The position numbers and the translations under genes are program-made. Under the pieces are notes generated by a model. It was not told the origin of the DNA and ran no database searches. It was given only the letters and a program-made list of their open reading frames with translations. From Paracidovorax wautersii (GTDB taxonomy: Bacteria > Pseudomonadota > Gammaproteobacteria > Burkholderiales > Burkholderiaceae_C): DNA of 64,000 nt. Below are positions 1 through 8,294 of the stretch, piece after piece. The stretch is taken from NCBI RefSeq assembly GCF_031453675.1, contig NZ_JAVIZX010000001.1, positions 434,001 to 498,000 on the forward strand, given 5' to 3'. How positions within the stretch are numbered: position 1 is the first letter of the stretch; each line of letters opens with the position of its first letter.

Positions 1-92
1 GGGCTTCGCCCGGCCACCGGCGTCGTCCCCCTTCCCGGATCGCGCAGCGAGCCGAGAGAAGCGGGAAGGCGCGCAGCGCCTCAGGGGGTTGT
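1..92. other. GC-rich inverted repeat at the left edge
   Basis: CTTCCCG at 31-37 pairs with CGGGAAG at 62-68, flanked by a C run (27-31) and a G run (84-88). A smaller hairpin, AGGCGC-GCA-GCGCCT, lies at 67-81. The element follows the stop codon of the leftward dehydrogenase gene and could end its transcript, but there is no U tract, so a role in termination is only a guess. No gene is visible here. Confidence 0.3.
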
Positions 93-821
93 TCACACAC
101 CGGCTACGCCAACGGTCATGCCGCCGCAGACGTAGAGCACCTGGCCGGTGACGAAGCCGCTGCGCGCATCCAGCAGGTACGACACGGCATGCGCCACGTC
201 GTCAGGCGTGCCCACGCGCTTGACCGGCACGGATTCGATGATGGCCTGCGTGCGCGGCGCATCGGGGGGGTTGGCGCGGTCGAACAGCTCGGTGCGGATG
301 GGCCCGGGACCGATGGCGTTGGCCGTGATGCCGTGGCGGCCCAGCTCCAGCGCCCACACACGGGTCATGCCGATCAGGCCGGCCTTGGTGGCCGAATACG
401 CGGTGCGCAGTTCCTTGCCCAGGGCCGCGCGGGACGACATGTTCACGATGCGGCCGAAGCCCGCTGCCTGCATGCCCGGCAGCAGCGCCTGCATGCACTG
501 CAGGCTGCAGCGCAGGTTCAGCGCCACGGCCAGATCGAACTGCTCCAGCGTCTGTTCGGCCGCCTCGGCCGGCACCACGATGCCCACGTTGTTCACCAGG
601 CGGGTGATGGGGCCGCCGGCCAGCGCTTCCTGCAGGGCGCGGGCAGTGTCCTCCACATCGGACAGGTCGGCCTGGATGCCGCCGGGCACATGGCCCACGG
701 TGCGGTCGATGATGACGGGCTCGTAGCCGTCGGCGCGGCAGCGCTCGGCCGTGGAGGCACCGATGCCGGCGCCGCCGCCGGTGATGAGAACGCGTTCGCG
801 CGCAGACGCGGTGGTGGTCAT
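93..821 (-). CDS. SDR-family NAD(P)-dependent oxidoreductase
   Basis: A 242-residue classical short-chain dehydrogenase. The Rossmann cofactor motif TGGGAGIG is at residues 14-21, the NNVG motif at 77-80, the catalytic serine at 129/130 and the YSATK catalytic Tyr142-Lys146 pair after it. The length matches the family (about 250). The ATG at 821 places the glycine motif at the usual distance from the N-terminus; an upstream in-frame extension is low-complexity and unlikely to be translated. It is the last gene of the leftward pca cluster and probably oxidises or reduces an aromatic-derived hydroxy or keto compound. The FabG-like fold does not reveal the substrate. Function at family level is secure, physiological role is not. 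Confidence 0.88.
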   Translation of the reverse strand: MTTTASARERVLITGGGAGIGASTAERCRADGYEPVIIDRTVGHVPGGIQADLSDVEDTARALQEALAGGPITRLVNNVGIVVPAEAAEQTLEQFDLAVALNLRCSLQCMQALLPGMQAAGFGRIVNMSSRAALGKELRTAYSATKAGLIGMTRVWALELGRHGITANAIGPGPIRTELFDRANPPDAPRTQAIIESVPVKRVGTPDDVAHAVSYLLDARSGFVTGQVLYVCGGMTVGVAGV

Positions 822-867
822 GGAAGGTCTCTTTCTTGGTTCTTCAGGAAGGTAGGGCGCAGACCGC

Positions 868-1164
868 TCAGAGGAAGCACTGGCCGCCGACATAGGCCTT
901 GCGCCAGCGGGTAAGCGTCACGCGAGCGAACAGGCCCGCGGTGTGGAACGGGTCGGATTCGATGAAGCGCTGCGCCTCTTCGCGCGAGTCCAGCGCCACC
1001 ACGTACAGACCGCCGCCCAGGTCGGTACCGTCGTCGGCCAGCTTGGCGCCGCAGGCCAGCAGCAGCGCCTTGTGCTGGTCCAGAAACTCCAGGTGCGCGG
1101 CGCGCGTGGCCTGGCGCACGTGCTGGTGTCCGGGCTTGTCGAAGGTTTCGATGATGAAAGGCAC
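868..1164 (-). CDS. YciI family protein
   Basis: A 98-residue protein with the ferredoxin-like alpha/beta YciI fold: an N-terminal strand beginning PFIIETFDKPG, the histidine-containing HLEFLDQHK helix, a GGGLYVVALDSREEAQRFI segment and a closing FARVTLTRW strand. The GTG at 1164 is chosen because GGGAGA precedes it by a normal spacing. YciI proteins are small dimeric enzymes or chaperone-like proteins, related in fold to muconolactone isomerase. Its place between a cyclase-family hydrolase and a dehydrogenase, downstream of pcaD, suggests a step in ring-cleavage product metabolism. That is inference from context only. Confidence 0.82.
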   Translation of the reverse strand: MPFIIETFDKPGHQHVRQATRAAHLEFLDQHKALLLACGAKLADDGTDLGGGLYVVALDSREEAQRFIESDPFHTAGLFARVTLTRWRKAYVGGQCFL

Positions 1165-1203
1165 AGCAGTCTCCCGGCGCACGCAAAAGCGGCACCTAAC
1201 GAA

Positions 1204-1253
1204 CGCCGCTTGCGCGGCGGATGGAATGGATTCCCTGCGGTGCGCACCGCAGG
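1204..1253 (-). other. Two strong intercistronic hairpins
   Basis: Between the cyclase and YciI genes lie CGCCGC-TTGC-GCGGCG (1204-1219) and a perfect 20-base palindrome CCTGCGGTGCGCACCGCAGG (1234-1253). Neither is followed by a U tract. They may lower expression of the two distal genes or protect the upstream mRNA, since the operon otherwise reads through in one direction. Confidence 0.45.
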
Positions 1254-1271
1254 AACGGGGTGACGGACGGC

Positions 1272-2345
1272 CTACACGGTGGCAACCGGCGTCACGGGTG
1301 AGGCGATGGCCCCGGGCAGATTCAACGGCGGCGCCGTCAGCAAGAAACGGTAGCGGCTGCGTTCACGCAGCCAGGCGGCCAGCGGCGTCAGATGCCACAG
1401 TTCACCCAGGTGCACGCCCAGCTTGAACAGGCAGTGCTCGTGCAGCGGCAGCGCGGCGCAGCACGCGGCAGCACCGGCTTTGGCGGGAAAGGCCTCCACC
1501 GCATAGTTGTCGGCGGCGATGGCGGCCAGCTGACTGTCGGTGATCCACTGCAGCAACTTCTCGTCGCGCCCGTCCAGCACCGCGCAGCTGCCCGCCAGCA
1601 CGGCCGGGTCCGGGTGCTTGCGCATGCCCAGCACCACGTCGGCAAAGCCGGTGTGCAGGCAGACGATGTCGCCCGGCTCCACGGCCACGCGGTCGGCGTC
1701 CAGCACGCGCATCAGCGTGTCGTAGCCCACCACCGTGCGGGCATCGCCCAGGTGCGCGCGCAGATCGACCATCACGCCGCGGCCCTGCACGCCCGTGCGG
1801 GCCATGCCTTCGATGCCCAGCGCATGCGCAGCCGAAGTGCTGACCGCAGCGCCCGGCGCGGCGGGCACGCCGGCATCGCACACATCGCTGGGGCCGACCA
1901 CATCGCGGCCGGCGGCGTAGCCGTTGTAGTACAGCGCTTCCGGCAGGCCGTCGCCATTGGCGTCGAACATCGAGCCCGCATGCGCGAGGCCATCCCACTG
2001 CGTCGAATATTGCAGGTGCAGGATGGCCAGATCGTCCGACAGCACATCGGTGCGGCCCTCTTCCAGCCCGCCCAGCAGGCAGTTGAAGTTGACCTGGCCC
2101 TTGCGCAGCAGCGGCCGCAGCACCGGCGGATTGCGGTTGGGGTTGAGCGCATTGCCACCGGGGTAGTCCAGCGGCAGGCTGAGGGCGAAGGCCAGGCCTT
2201 CGTGCACCTCGGCCACGCCCTGGCGCACCTTCTCCGGCGTGAGCAGGTTTAGGCGGCCGAGCTGGTCGTTGGGACCGAAGTCGCCCCAGGTGGAGCCGTC
2301 GGGCCGGCGCTGCCAGCGGGGGTTGGTGGGCTGCTGCAGACTCAT
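1272..2345 (-). CDS. Cyclase family protein (putative metal-dependent hydrolase)
   Basis: 357 residues of the cyclase/kynurenine-formamidase-like superfamily (Pfam Cyclase type). The N-terminus WGDFGPNDQLGRLNLLTPE and the central YSTQWDGLAHAGSMFD block, which carries the metal-ligand-like Asp and His, are typical of the longer bacterial cyclase subfamily. The end LLTAPPLNLPGAIASPVTP is also characteristic. Such enzymes hydrolyse amide or lactone bonds of aromatic metabolites with a divalent metal. The gene follows pcaD by 12 bp in the same operon, so a catabolic role beside the beta-ketoadipate pathway is likely. The exact substrate cannot be read from the sequence. Confidence 0.85.
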   Translation of the reverse strand: MSLQQPTNPRWQRRPDGSTWGDFGPNDQLGRLNLLTPEKVRQGVAEVHEGLAFALSLPLDYPGGNALNPNRNPPVLRPLLRKGQVNFNCLLGGLEEGRTDVLSDDLAILHLQYSTQWDGLAHAGSMFDANGDGLPEALYYNGYAAGRDVVGPSDVCDAGVPAAPGAAVSTSAAHALGIEGMARTGVQGRGVMVDLRAHLGDARTVVGYDTLMRVLDADRVAVEPGDIVCLHTGFADVVLGMRKHPDPAVLAGSCAVLDGRDEKLLQWITDSQLAAIAADNYAVEAFPAKAGAAACCAALPLHEHCLFKLGVHLGELWHLTPLAAWLRERSRYRFLLTAPPLNLPGAIASPVTPVATV

Positions 2346-2357
2346 GTGCGATGGGCC

Positions 2358-3152
2358 TCAGCGCGCCAGAAAGCCGGCCAGCGCGGCGTTGAAGGGGTCG
2401 GGCGCCTCCAGGTTGGACAAATGCGAGGCCGGCAACTCGGCGAGCTGCGATCCCGGGATGGCGGCCTGCATGGCCTGCGCATCGGCCACCGTGGTCACCG
2501 GGTCTGCACTGCCGGCGATCAGCAGCGTGGGCACAGCGATGGCAGCGATGGCGTTGCGCAGGTCGGCCTGCGCCAGCGCTTCGCAGCACGCGGCATAGCC
2601 TTCGGGCGCAATGCCGGCGATCCAGCCCTGCGCGCGCTGCACCACCGCAGGCTGCGCCGCCGTGAAGGTCTCCGTGAACCAGCGGCTGGGCGACGAGGCG
2701 GCCAGCTCGGCCATGGCGGCCGCGCCTTTGTCGCGCACCAGGGCGGCGCGCGCGGCCCAGCCCTCTGCCGTGCCGATCTTGGCAGCGCTGTTGGCTACTA
2801 CCAGGTGGTTCAGACGCTGCGGCGCATGCACGCCCAGCCACAGGCCGGTGAAGCCGCCCATGGAAATGCCGCAGAAGCTGGCGCGCTCGATGCGCAGCGC
2901 ATCCAGCAACGCGATGACGTCACCGCCCAGCTGGTCGAACGTATACGAGCCAGGCGAGAGCACGCTGCCGCCGTGGCCGCGGGTGTCGTAGCGCAGCACG
3001 CGGTGGGTGGCAGCGAAATACGCGGCCTGGACGTCCCACATCTCCAGCGTGGTGCCGAGCGAGTTGGACAGCACCAACACGGGCGCTCCGTCCGGCCCGT
3101 CGATGGCGACGCGGAAGGCGCCTTGTGACGTGTTGATCGTGGTGATGGACAA
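2358..3152 (-). CDS. pcaD: 3-oxoadipate enol-lactonase
   Basis: 264-residue alpha/beta hydrolase that opens beta-ketoadipate enol-lactone to beta-ketoadipate. The nucleophile elbow GISMGG places Ser97, and Asp218 (AGSADPV) and His244 (PASHLSN) complete the triad. The [10 protein letters not shown] and [11 protein letters not shown] blocks are typical of PcaD. The start is taken as TTG at 3152, because GGAGGA lies seven bases upstream and the protein then begins at the usual place; the extension beyond it has no family resemblance. It lies 29 bp after pcaF in the leftward operon. It supplies the substrate for the PcaIJ transferase and PcaF thiolase encoded upstream. Confidence 0.92.
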   Translation of the reverse strand: MSITTINTSQGAFRVAIDGPDGAPVLVLSNSLGTTLEMWDVQAAYFAATHRVLRYDTRGHGGSVLSPGSYTFDQLGGDVIALLDALRIERASFCGISMGGFTGLWLGVHAPQRLNHLVVANSAAKIGTAEGWAARAALVRDKGAAAMAELAASSPSRWFTETFTAAQPAVVQRAQGWIAGIAPEGYAACCEALAQADLRNAIAAIAVPTLLIAGSADPVTTVADAQAMQAAIPGSQLAELPASHLSNLEAPDPFNAALAGFLAR

Positions 3153-3181
3153 GAGGGTTCCTCCGTGCGCAGTGGTGCGCG

Positions 3182-4390
3182 TCAGACGCGCTCGAGGATC
3201 ACGGCGATGCCCTGCCCCACGCCGATGCACATGGTGCACAGCGCGTACCGGCCGCCGTGTTCATGCAGGCGGTTGACGGCGGTGGTGACCAGGCGGGCGC
3301 CGCTGGCGCCCAGCGGGTGGCCCAGGGCGATGGCGCCGCCCCAGGCGTTCACACGGGCGTCGTCGTCCTGGATGCCCAGCGCGCGCAGCACGGCCAGGCC
3401 CTGGGCGGCGAAGGCTTCGTTGAGTTCGATCACGTCCAGGTGATCGATGGTCAGCCCCGTCTGCGCCAGCACCTTCTGGGTGGCGGGCGTGGGGCCGAAG
3501 CCCATGATGCGCGGTGCCACGCCAGCCGTGGCCATGCCGACCACGCGGGCACGCGGCTTGAGGCCGTATTTGGCGGCGCTGGCTTCATCGGCCAGCAGCA
3601 GCGCGCAGGCGCCGTCGTTCACGCCGCTGGCATTGCCGGCGGTCACTGTGCCGTCCGGCCGCACCACGCCCTTGAGCTTGGCCAGCGCCTCCAGGCTGGT
3701 GGAGCGCGGGTGCTCGTCCTGGCTCACCACGATGGCATCGCCCTTCTTCTGGGGAATGGTGACGGGCACGATCTCGCGCGCCAGGTGGCCGGCCTGGATG
3801 GCGGCCACGGCGCTGAGCTGGCTGGCCAGGGCCATGCGGTCCTGCGCCTCGCGCTCGATGCCGAAGTCGGTGGCCACGTTCTCGGCCGTCTCGGGCATGG
3901 AATCGACACCGTACTGCGCCTTCATCAGCTTGTTGACGAAGCGCCAGCCGATGGTGGTGTCATACACCGCGTTGTTGCGGCTGAAGGCGGTTTCGGCTTT
4001 GGGCATGACGAAGGGCGCGCGGCTCATGCTTTCCACGCCGCCGGCGATCATCAGGCCCGCCTCACCCGACTTGATGGCGCGCGCGGCGGAGCCCACGGCG
4101 TCCAGGCCCGAACCGCACAGGCGGTTGAGCGTGGCGCCGGGCACTTCCAGCGGCAGGCCGGCCAGCAGTGCGGACATGCGCGCCACATTGCGGTTGTCTT
4201 CGCCCGCCTGGTTGGCGCAGCCGTAGAGCACGTCGGTCACGGCCGCCCAGTCCACGCCCGGGTTGCGCTCCATCAGCGCCTTGATCGGGATCGCGCCCAG
4301 GTCGTCTGTGCGCACGCTGGACAGGGCTCCGCCATAACGGCCGAAGGGCGTGCGGATCGCGTCGCAGATGAAGGCTTGGGGGGTGGTCAT
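3182..4390 (-). CDS. pcaF: 3-oxoadipyl-CoA thiolase
   Basis: 402-residue thiolase that cleaves 3-oxoadipyl-CoA to succinyl-CoA and acetyl-CoA, the last step of the beta-ketoadipate pathway. The acylated Cys92 sits in [11 protein letters not shown], His358 in GHPLGASGA, and the second catalytic Cys388 in CIGVGQG. The last motif has Val where most relatives have Gly (CIGGGQG). The start ATG has GGAG eight bases upstream. Position directly after pcaIJ and before pcaD, and the N-terminal [16 protein letters not shown], favour PcaF over a general acetyl-CoA acetyltransferase. Confidence 0.93.
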   Translation of the reverse strand: MTTPQAFICDAIRTPFGRYGGALSSVRTDDLGAIPIKALMERNPGVDWAAVTDVLYGCANQAGEDNRNVARMSALLAGLPLEVPGATLNRLCGSGLDAVGSAARAIKSGEAGLMIAGGVESMSRAPFVMPKAETAFSRNNAVYDTTIGWRFVNKLMKAQYGVDSMPETAENVATDFGIEREAQDRMALASQLSAVAAIQAGHLAREIVPVTIPQKKGDAIVVSQDEHPRSTSLEALAKLKGVVRPDGTVTAGNASGVNDGACALLLADEASAAKYGLKPRARVVGMATAGVAPRIMGFGPTPATQKVLAQTGLTIDHLDVIELNEAFAAQGLAVLRALGIQDDDARVNAWGGAIALGHPLGASGARLVTTAVNRLHEHGGRYALCTMCIGVGQGIAVILERV

Positions 4391-4449
4391 GCGTGTCTCC
4401 AGAAAGATTGGGGGTCGGGACGGCCGGGCGGTGCCCGGCGGCCGGCAGG

Positions 4450-5103
4450 TCAGACCTGCGCGGGCTGGATCGGCAGGCCGACCAGGCGTTCAAGCTCGGC
4501 GTGCTCCAGGCCGGGCACGGCGTCGATCAGCTTCAGGCCCGTGGGCGTGCACTCGATCGTCGCCAGGTCGCTGTAGATGCGCTTGACGCAGCCGATGCCG
4601 GTAAGCGGGTACGTGCACTGCGGCACGATCTTGGACTGACCCTGCTTGGTCAGCAGATCCATCATCACCCAGGTCTGCTTGGCGCCGATGGCCAGGTCCA
4701 TGGCGCCGCCCACGGCGGGAATGGCGCCCGGCTCGCCCGTGCTCCAGTTGGCCAGGTCGCCCGTGGTGCTGACCTGGAAGGCGCCCAGCACGCAGATGTC
4801 CAGATGGCCGCCGCGCATCATGGCGAAGCTGTCGGCGTGGTGGAAGTAGGCGCCGCCCGCCAGCAGCGTGACGGGCTGCTTGCCGGCGTTGGTCAGGTCG
4901 TAATCTTCCTGGCCGGGGGCGGGCGCGGGGCCCATGCCCAGGATGCCGTTCTCGCTTTGCAGGATGACTTCGCGGTCGGCCGGGATGTGGTTGGCCACCA
5001 GGGTCGGCTGGCCGATGCCCAGGTTCACGTACGCGCCTTCGTGGATGTCTTGCGCCACGCGGGCGGCCAGTTCATCCTTACTACGTCTTTGATAGCTGCT
5101 CAC
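4450..5103 (-). CDS. pcaJ: 3-oxoadipate CoA-transferase, beta subunit
   Basis: Beta subunit of the class I CoA-transferase that moves CoA from succinyl-CoA to 3-oxoadipate. The catalytic glutamate is Glu51 in SENGILGMGP, preceded by YVNLGIGQPTLVANHIP and followed by GGAYFHHADSFAMMRGGH. I prefer the GTG at 5103 (217 residues, family length about 215) because AGAAGGA stands six bases before it. An upstream ATG at 5136 (228 residues) overlaps the pcaI stop as ATGA but has no clear Shine-Dalgarno sequence. Both candidate starts and the ribosome binding site lie inside a copy of the dispersed palindromic repeat. The CDS is followed by pcaF at 59 bp. Confidence 0.93.
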   Translation of the reverse strand: MSSYQRRSKDELAARVAQDIHEGAYVNLGIGQPTLVANHIPADREVILQSENGILGMGPAPAPGQEDYDLTNAGKQPVTLLAGGAYFHHADSFAMMRGGHLDICVLGAFQVSTTGDLANWSTGEPGAIPAVGGAMDLAIGAKQTWVMMDLLTKQGQSKIVPQCTYPLTGIGCVKRIYSDLATIECTPTGLKLIDAVPGLEHAELERLVGLPIQPAQV

Positions 5104-5135
5104 GCTTATTCCTTCTGCGCTGGAGGCCGATTTCA
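5088..5135 (+). repeat. GATAGCTGC palindromic repeat, copy at the pcaI-pcaJ junction
   Basis: Reads TTTGATAGCTGC at one end and GGAGGCCGATTTC at the other, like the intergenic copy at 57719, with roughly 80 percent identity over about 53 bases by eye. The core has changed: TTGATGG of other copies is AGAAGGA on the minus strand, a Shine-Dalgarno sequence, and GCGCAAG is GCGTGAG, which creates a GTG codon. The copy overlaps the end of pcaI and the beginning of pcaJ. Confidence 0.8.
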
Positions 5136-5834
5136 TGCCGATTTCTTGAAGCCGGCCGCCTGGGTGGCGGTGCGCTCGATGCGCACGATCTGGCTCACGT
5201 AGATGCCGGGGGTGACGATGGCCTCGGGGTCCAGCCCGCCCAGCTCGACGATCTCGTGCACCGTGGCGATGGTGCGCTTGGCGGCCGTCGCCATCACCGG
5301 GCCGAAGTTGCGGGCCGACATGCGGTACGTGAGGTTGCCCCAGCGATCGCCCTTTTCGGCCTTGATGAGGGCCACATCGCCATGGATGGGGTACTCCAGC
5401 ACGTAGTGCTTGCCGTCGATCTCGCGCGTTTCCTTGCCCTTGGCAAGGTCGGTGCCGTAGGCCGTGGGGCAGAAGAAGGCCCCGATGCCGGCGCCCGCAG
5501 CACGCATGCGCTCGGCCAGGTTGCCCTGGGGCACCAGTTCCAGCTCCAGCTTGCCGCTGCGGTACAGCTCGTCGAACACCCAGCTGTCCACCTGGCGCGG
5601 AAAGCTGCAGATGATCTTGCGCACCAGACCGGCCTTGAGCAGCGCGGCCAGGCCCGTGTCGCCGTTGCCGGCGTTGTTGTTCACCACCGTCAGGTCGCGC
5701 GCACCGTGGGCGATCAGGGCGTCGATGAGCTCGCCCGGTATGCCGGCCGTGCCGAAGCCGCCGATCAGCACCGTGGCGCCGTCCTGCACCCCTGCTAGCG
5801 CCTGGGCGACCGATTCCGCAATCTTGTTGATCAT
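5133..5834 (-). CDS. pcaI: 3-oxoadipate CoA-transferase, alpha subunit
   Basis: 233-residue alpha subunit of the same transferase. The CoA-binding loop GGFGTAGIP is at residues 25-33, followed by VVNNNAGNGDTGLAAL and the FFCPTAYGTDLAKGKE block. It is the promoter-proximal gene of the operon. The ATG at 5834 gives the family length; a longer in-frame reading would run through the operator region. The stop codon falls in the repeat copy shared with the pcaJ start. Transcription is probably controlled from the palindromic operator that separates it from pcaR. Confidence 0.94.
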   Translation of the reverse strand: MINKIAESVAQALAGVQDGATVLIGGFGTAGIPGELIDALIAHGARDLTVVNNNAGNGDTGLAALLKAGLVRKIICSFPRQVDSWVFDELYRSGKLELELVPQGNLAERMRAAGAGIGAFFCPTAYGTDLAKGKETREIDGKHYVLEYPIHGDVALIKAEKGDRWGNLTYRMSARNFGPVMATAAKRTIATVHEIVELGGLDPEAIVTPGIYVSQIVRIERTATQAAGFKKSA

Positions 5835-5893
5835 GTCTTTGGGAAGGGGGGAGAGACCGAGGGGACAATCCGCTCGATTCGCACCGGCCGATT

Positions 5894-5926
5894 GTTCGCA
5901 TATCGAACATTTGTTCGTATAATGAA
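5894..5926. promoter_or_regulatory. Tandem palindromic operator and promoters between pcaI and pcaR
   Basis: A perfect 15-base palindrome GTTCG-CATAT-CGAAC (5894-5908) is followed by a weaker half-conserved copy, TTCGTATAATGAA (5914-5926). Their centres are 19 bp apart, about two helical turns. IclR-type aromatic regulators bind such GTTCG-type sites. The second copy contains TATAAT (5918-5923), a plausible -10 for pcaR, so the regulator could repress itself while activating the divergent pcaI promoter. Confidence 0.7.
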
Positions 5927-5943
5927 TTTTAGGACGAAAGCCC

Positions 5944-6747
5944 ATGAGTGACACCCCCCTGGAGACTAGTGATAACCCTAGGCCCGGCGACAGCTATGTG
6001 CAGTCGTTCGCGCGGGGGCTGGAGGTCATCCGCTCGTTCAACGCCCAGGCGCCGCAGCAGACGCTGAGCGAGGTGGCGGCCGCCACGGGCCTGACCCGCG
6101 CAGGCGCGCGGCGCATCCTGCTCACGCTGCAGACGCTGGGCTATGTGGAGAGCGACGGCCGGCTGTTCTGCCTGACGCCGCGCATCCTCGACCTGGGTTT
6201 TGCCTATCTCTCGTCCATGCCCATCTGGGACCTGGCCGAGCCGGTGATGGAGGCGCTGGTGGACCAGGTGCACGAGTCCTGCTCGGCCGCCGTGCTCGAC
6301 GGGCTGGACATCGTCTATGTGCTGCGCGTGCACACACACAAGATCATGAGCACCAACCTGGGCGTGGGCTCGCGCCTGCCCGCGTTCTGGACATCGCTGG
6401 GCCGCACGCTGCTGGCCGCCCTGCCCGAGGACGAACTGCGCCAGCGCCTGCAAACCGCCCCGCGCGTGCCCCACACGCAGAACACCGTTCTGGACGACGA
6501 AGCGCTGCTCGCGCGCATCGCCCAGGCGCGCCAGCAGGGCTGGTGCCTGGTGAACCAGGAGCTGGAGGAAGGCCTGATCTCCATCGCCGCGCCGCTCAAG
6601 AACCGCGCGGGCCACACGGTGGCGGCGCTCAACATCAGCGGGCAGGCCAACCGCACCAGCGCGGAGATGATGCAGGAGCGCCTGCTGCCCGCCCTGCTGC
6701 AGGCCTCGCAGGCCATCTCGCGCACGCTGGGCACGCGGCGGCGCTGA
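5944..6747 (+). CDS. pcaR: IclR-family regulator of the pca operon
   Basis: 267-residue IclR-type regulator. The winged helix-turn-helix is at about residues 25-80 (RGLEVIRSF, LSEVAAATGLTRAGARRIL, LGYVESDGRLF). The C-terminal effector domain, from about residue 95, contains the GVGSRLPAFWTSLGRTLLA and GLISIAAPLKNRAGHTVAALN blocks typical of PcaR/PobR/CatR proteins, which sense beta-ketoadipate or a related acid. It is divergent from pcaI with the operator between them, the classical PcaR arrangement. Which ligand it senses is inferred from context. Confidence 0.92.
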   Translation: MSDTPLETSDNPRPGDSYVQSFARGLEVIRSFNAQAPQQTLSEVAAATGLTRAGARRILLTLQTLGYVESDGRLFCLTPRILDLGFAYLSSMPIWDLAEPVMEALVDQVHESCSAAVLDGLDIVYVLRVHTHKIMSTNLGVGSRLPAFWTSLGRTLLAALPEDELRQRLQTAPRVPHTQNTVLDDEALLARIAQARQQGWCLVNQELEEGLISIAAPLKNRAGHTVAALNISGQANRTSAEMMQERLLPALLQASQAISRTLGTRRR

Positions 6748-6780
6748 GGCGCCGGGGCGCGCGGTCGGCCGGCCCTCCGC

Positions 6781-7692
6781 TCAGGGCAATGGCAGAAGCC
6801 GGTCGCCCTCGCCGGGGCGGCAGGCGTCGCCCAGCGGCGCCCATCCCGCGTGCGCCACCACGCCATCGCCGGCCAGGCACAGTTCGGTGCGATCGGCCTG
6901 CGGCAGGCGCTGGCGCACGAAGGCCTCTACCGTGGCGGGCAAGCTCATGCGCAGCCGCAGGGCATAGCGGTCGTCCTCGGGGTGGTCGCGCAGGTGCAGC
7001 AGCGGCACGAAGCCGGCGGCGAACATGAGCGCATGTGAATCCACGTGCACCGGCTCGGGCGCATAGCCAGCGCCGCGCAGCCAGTCCTGGGCGCGGGCGC
7101 GCAGGTCGGGGCCGTCGGGCAACGCGCCCCACGCGGTGGCCAGCAGTTCCACCACCCACTGGTTGCAGTTCTGGTAGTCCAGCCCGTAGGCATAGGCGTT
7201 GGCGCTGTAGCGCGCGGCCAGCAGGCGCAGGGCGCGCGGGGCGTCGAGCAGCGCGTCGCGCACGGCCTGGCCCGCGGGCCCGGGCAGCGGCGCGACCGAC
7301 AGGTAGCTGCGCTGCGGCGCGTCCATCCCCATCACGAAGCCGGCCAGGCCCTGGTCATACAAGCGGGGCTGTCCGGCCGCGCAGTCGTAGTACAGCTGGC
7401 GGGCGCTCCACTCGCCGCGCTCGCTGCGCCAGGCGATGGCGGCATGGGAGTAGCGGATGCCGAAGCGCGAGAGATCCAACCCCGCCCGGCTGATGAGCAC
7501 CGCGGGCGCGCCGCTGTCCTCCAGGGTCTGGCGCAGCACGGCCGACAGGCGCAGCAGCCGGTCCTGGTCGGCCGCGGTCAGGGGCGTGGTGGTGCGGCAG
7601 ACATCGGGCCACCCTCCCGCCTGCGCAGGGGCCCCGATGGCGCAGGCCGCACACCACACCAGCGCGGCGGCGGCGCGCCGCCAGGGGCTCAT
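6781..7692 (-). CDS. Exported DUF2145 family protein
   Basis: 303 residues with a clear signal peptide (arginines at 5-6, hydrophobic 7-22, likely cleavage after PAQA at 25). The mature part matches DUF2145: YSHAAIAWRSERGEW (His83), LYYDCAAGQPRLYDQGLAGFVMG, and NCNQWVVELLA (Cys176). A conserved His followed much later by an Asn-Cys motif recalls permuted papain-like amidases of the YiiX/YaeF type, so a periplasmic hydrolase is possible, but this is inference from motif order. The gene overlaps the preceding secreted-protein gene by ATGA and is probably co-translated with it. Confidence 0.82.
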   Translation of the reverse strand: MSPWRRAAAALVWCAACAIGAPAQAGGWPDVCRTTTPLTAADQDRLLRLSAVLRQTLEDSGAPAVLISRAGLDLSRFGIRYSHAAIAWRSERGEWSARQLYYDCAAGQPRLYDQGLAGFVMGMDAPQRSYLSVAPLPGPAGQAVRDALLDAPRALRLLAARYSANAYAYGLDYQNCNQWVVELLATAWGALPDGPDLRARAQDWLRGAGYAPEPVHVDSHALMFAAGFVPLLHLRDHPEDDRYALRLRMSLPATVEAFVRQRLPQADRTELCLAGDGVVAHAGWAPLGDACRPGEGDRLLPLP

Positions 7693-8141
7693 GAGCGGCC
7701 GACGGGGCGCGGCGCCAGCCCGCCATGCCAGTCGTCGGCCAGCACCAGGAAGAAGGCTTCGCCCGTATCGCCGCGCGCGAACTGCACGCCGTAGACGCGG
7801 CGCTCGGCCCGGACGGTGTCGCCTACCGCCAACTGCTGCGGAGCGAACACGGCCTCGGGCAGCTCCAGCAGCACCGGATCGCCGGCCGGCGGCTGCAAGG
7901 CGACGCGCACGAAGCCCGGGCGGTCGGGCGCGGCCGCCACGTCGGTGATGCGGTAGTCGGCATCGGCGACGGCGTCATGCGAGCTGTTGCTGGAGCCCTT
8001 CAGCGAATCGGACACGCTGCCGCTGGAGGCCGAGCCAGCGCTCGAGGCACTGGAAACGAAGCTGTCTGCGAACGCGGGCAGCGTGCCCGCGAGGGCGAGA
8101 ACGCCGGCGCAGGCGAGGCGGAAGACGGCAGGAAAGGACAT
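7689..8141 (-). CDS. Exported hypothetical protein, partner of the DUF2145 gene
   Basis: 150 residues starting at the ATG preceded by GTGGCCGATCC (no strong Shine-Dalgarno sequence). A signal peptide covers residues 1-24 (ends LPAFA). After it comes a low-complexity serine/glycine stretch (SSASSAGSASSGSVSDSLKGSSNSS split by few other residues), then a beta-rich domain with the phrases YRITDVAAAPDRPGFVRVAL and VLADDWHGGLAPRPVG. I do not recognise the family. The four-base overlap with the DUF2145 gene suggests that the two exported proteins work together. Confidence 0.72.
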   Translation of the reverse strand: MSFPAVFRLACAGVLALAGTLPAFADSFVSSASSAGSASSGSVSDSLKGSSNSSHDAVADADYRITDVAAAPDRPGFVRVALQPPAGDPVLLELPEAVFAPQQLAVGDTVRAERRVYGVQFARGDTGEAFFLVLADDWHGGLAPRPVGRS

Positions 8142-8294
8142 GGATCGGCCACCACGGAACGGGGAAAGAAAGCACCGCCCCGGGGCAGGCGCAGCGTGCC
8201 GGCCAGCCGGGTGCTGGCGGGGCAGTGCCGGCACGGCGGCGATTCTACGGGGCGGGTACCGCAGCCTCTTGCCACCGCGGCAGGGCCCGCCGGC

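Noticed and set aside
3153-3239. A longer PcaD starting 29 codons upstream
   Set aside because: The extension has no family resemblance, and the TTG at 3152 has a GGAGGA ribosome binding site.
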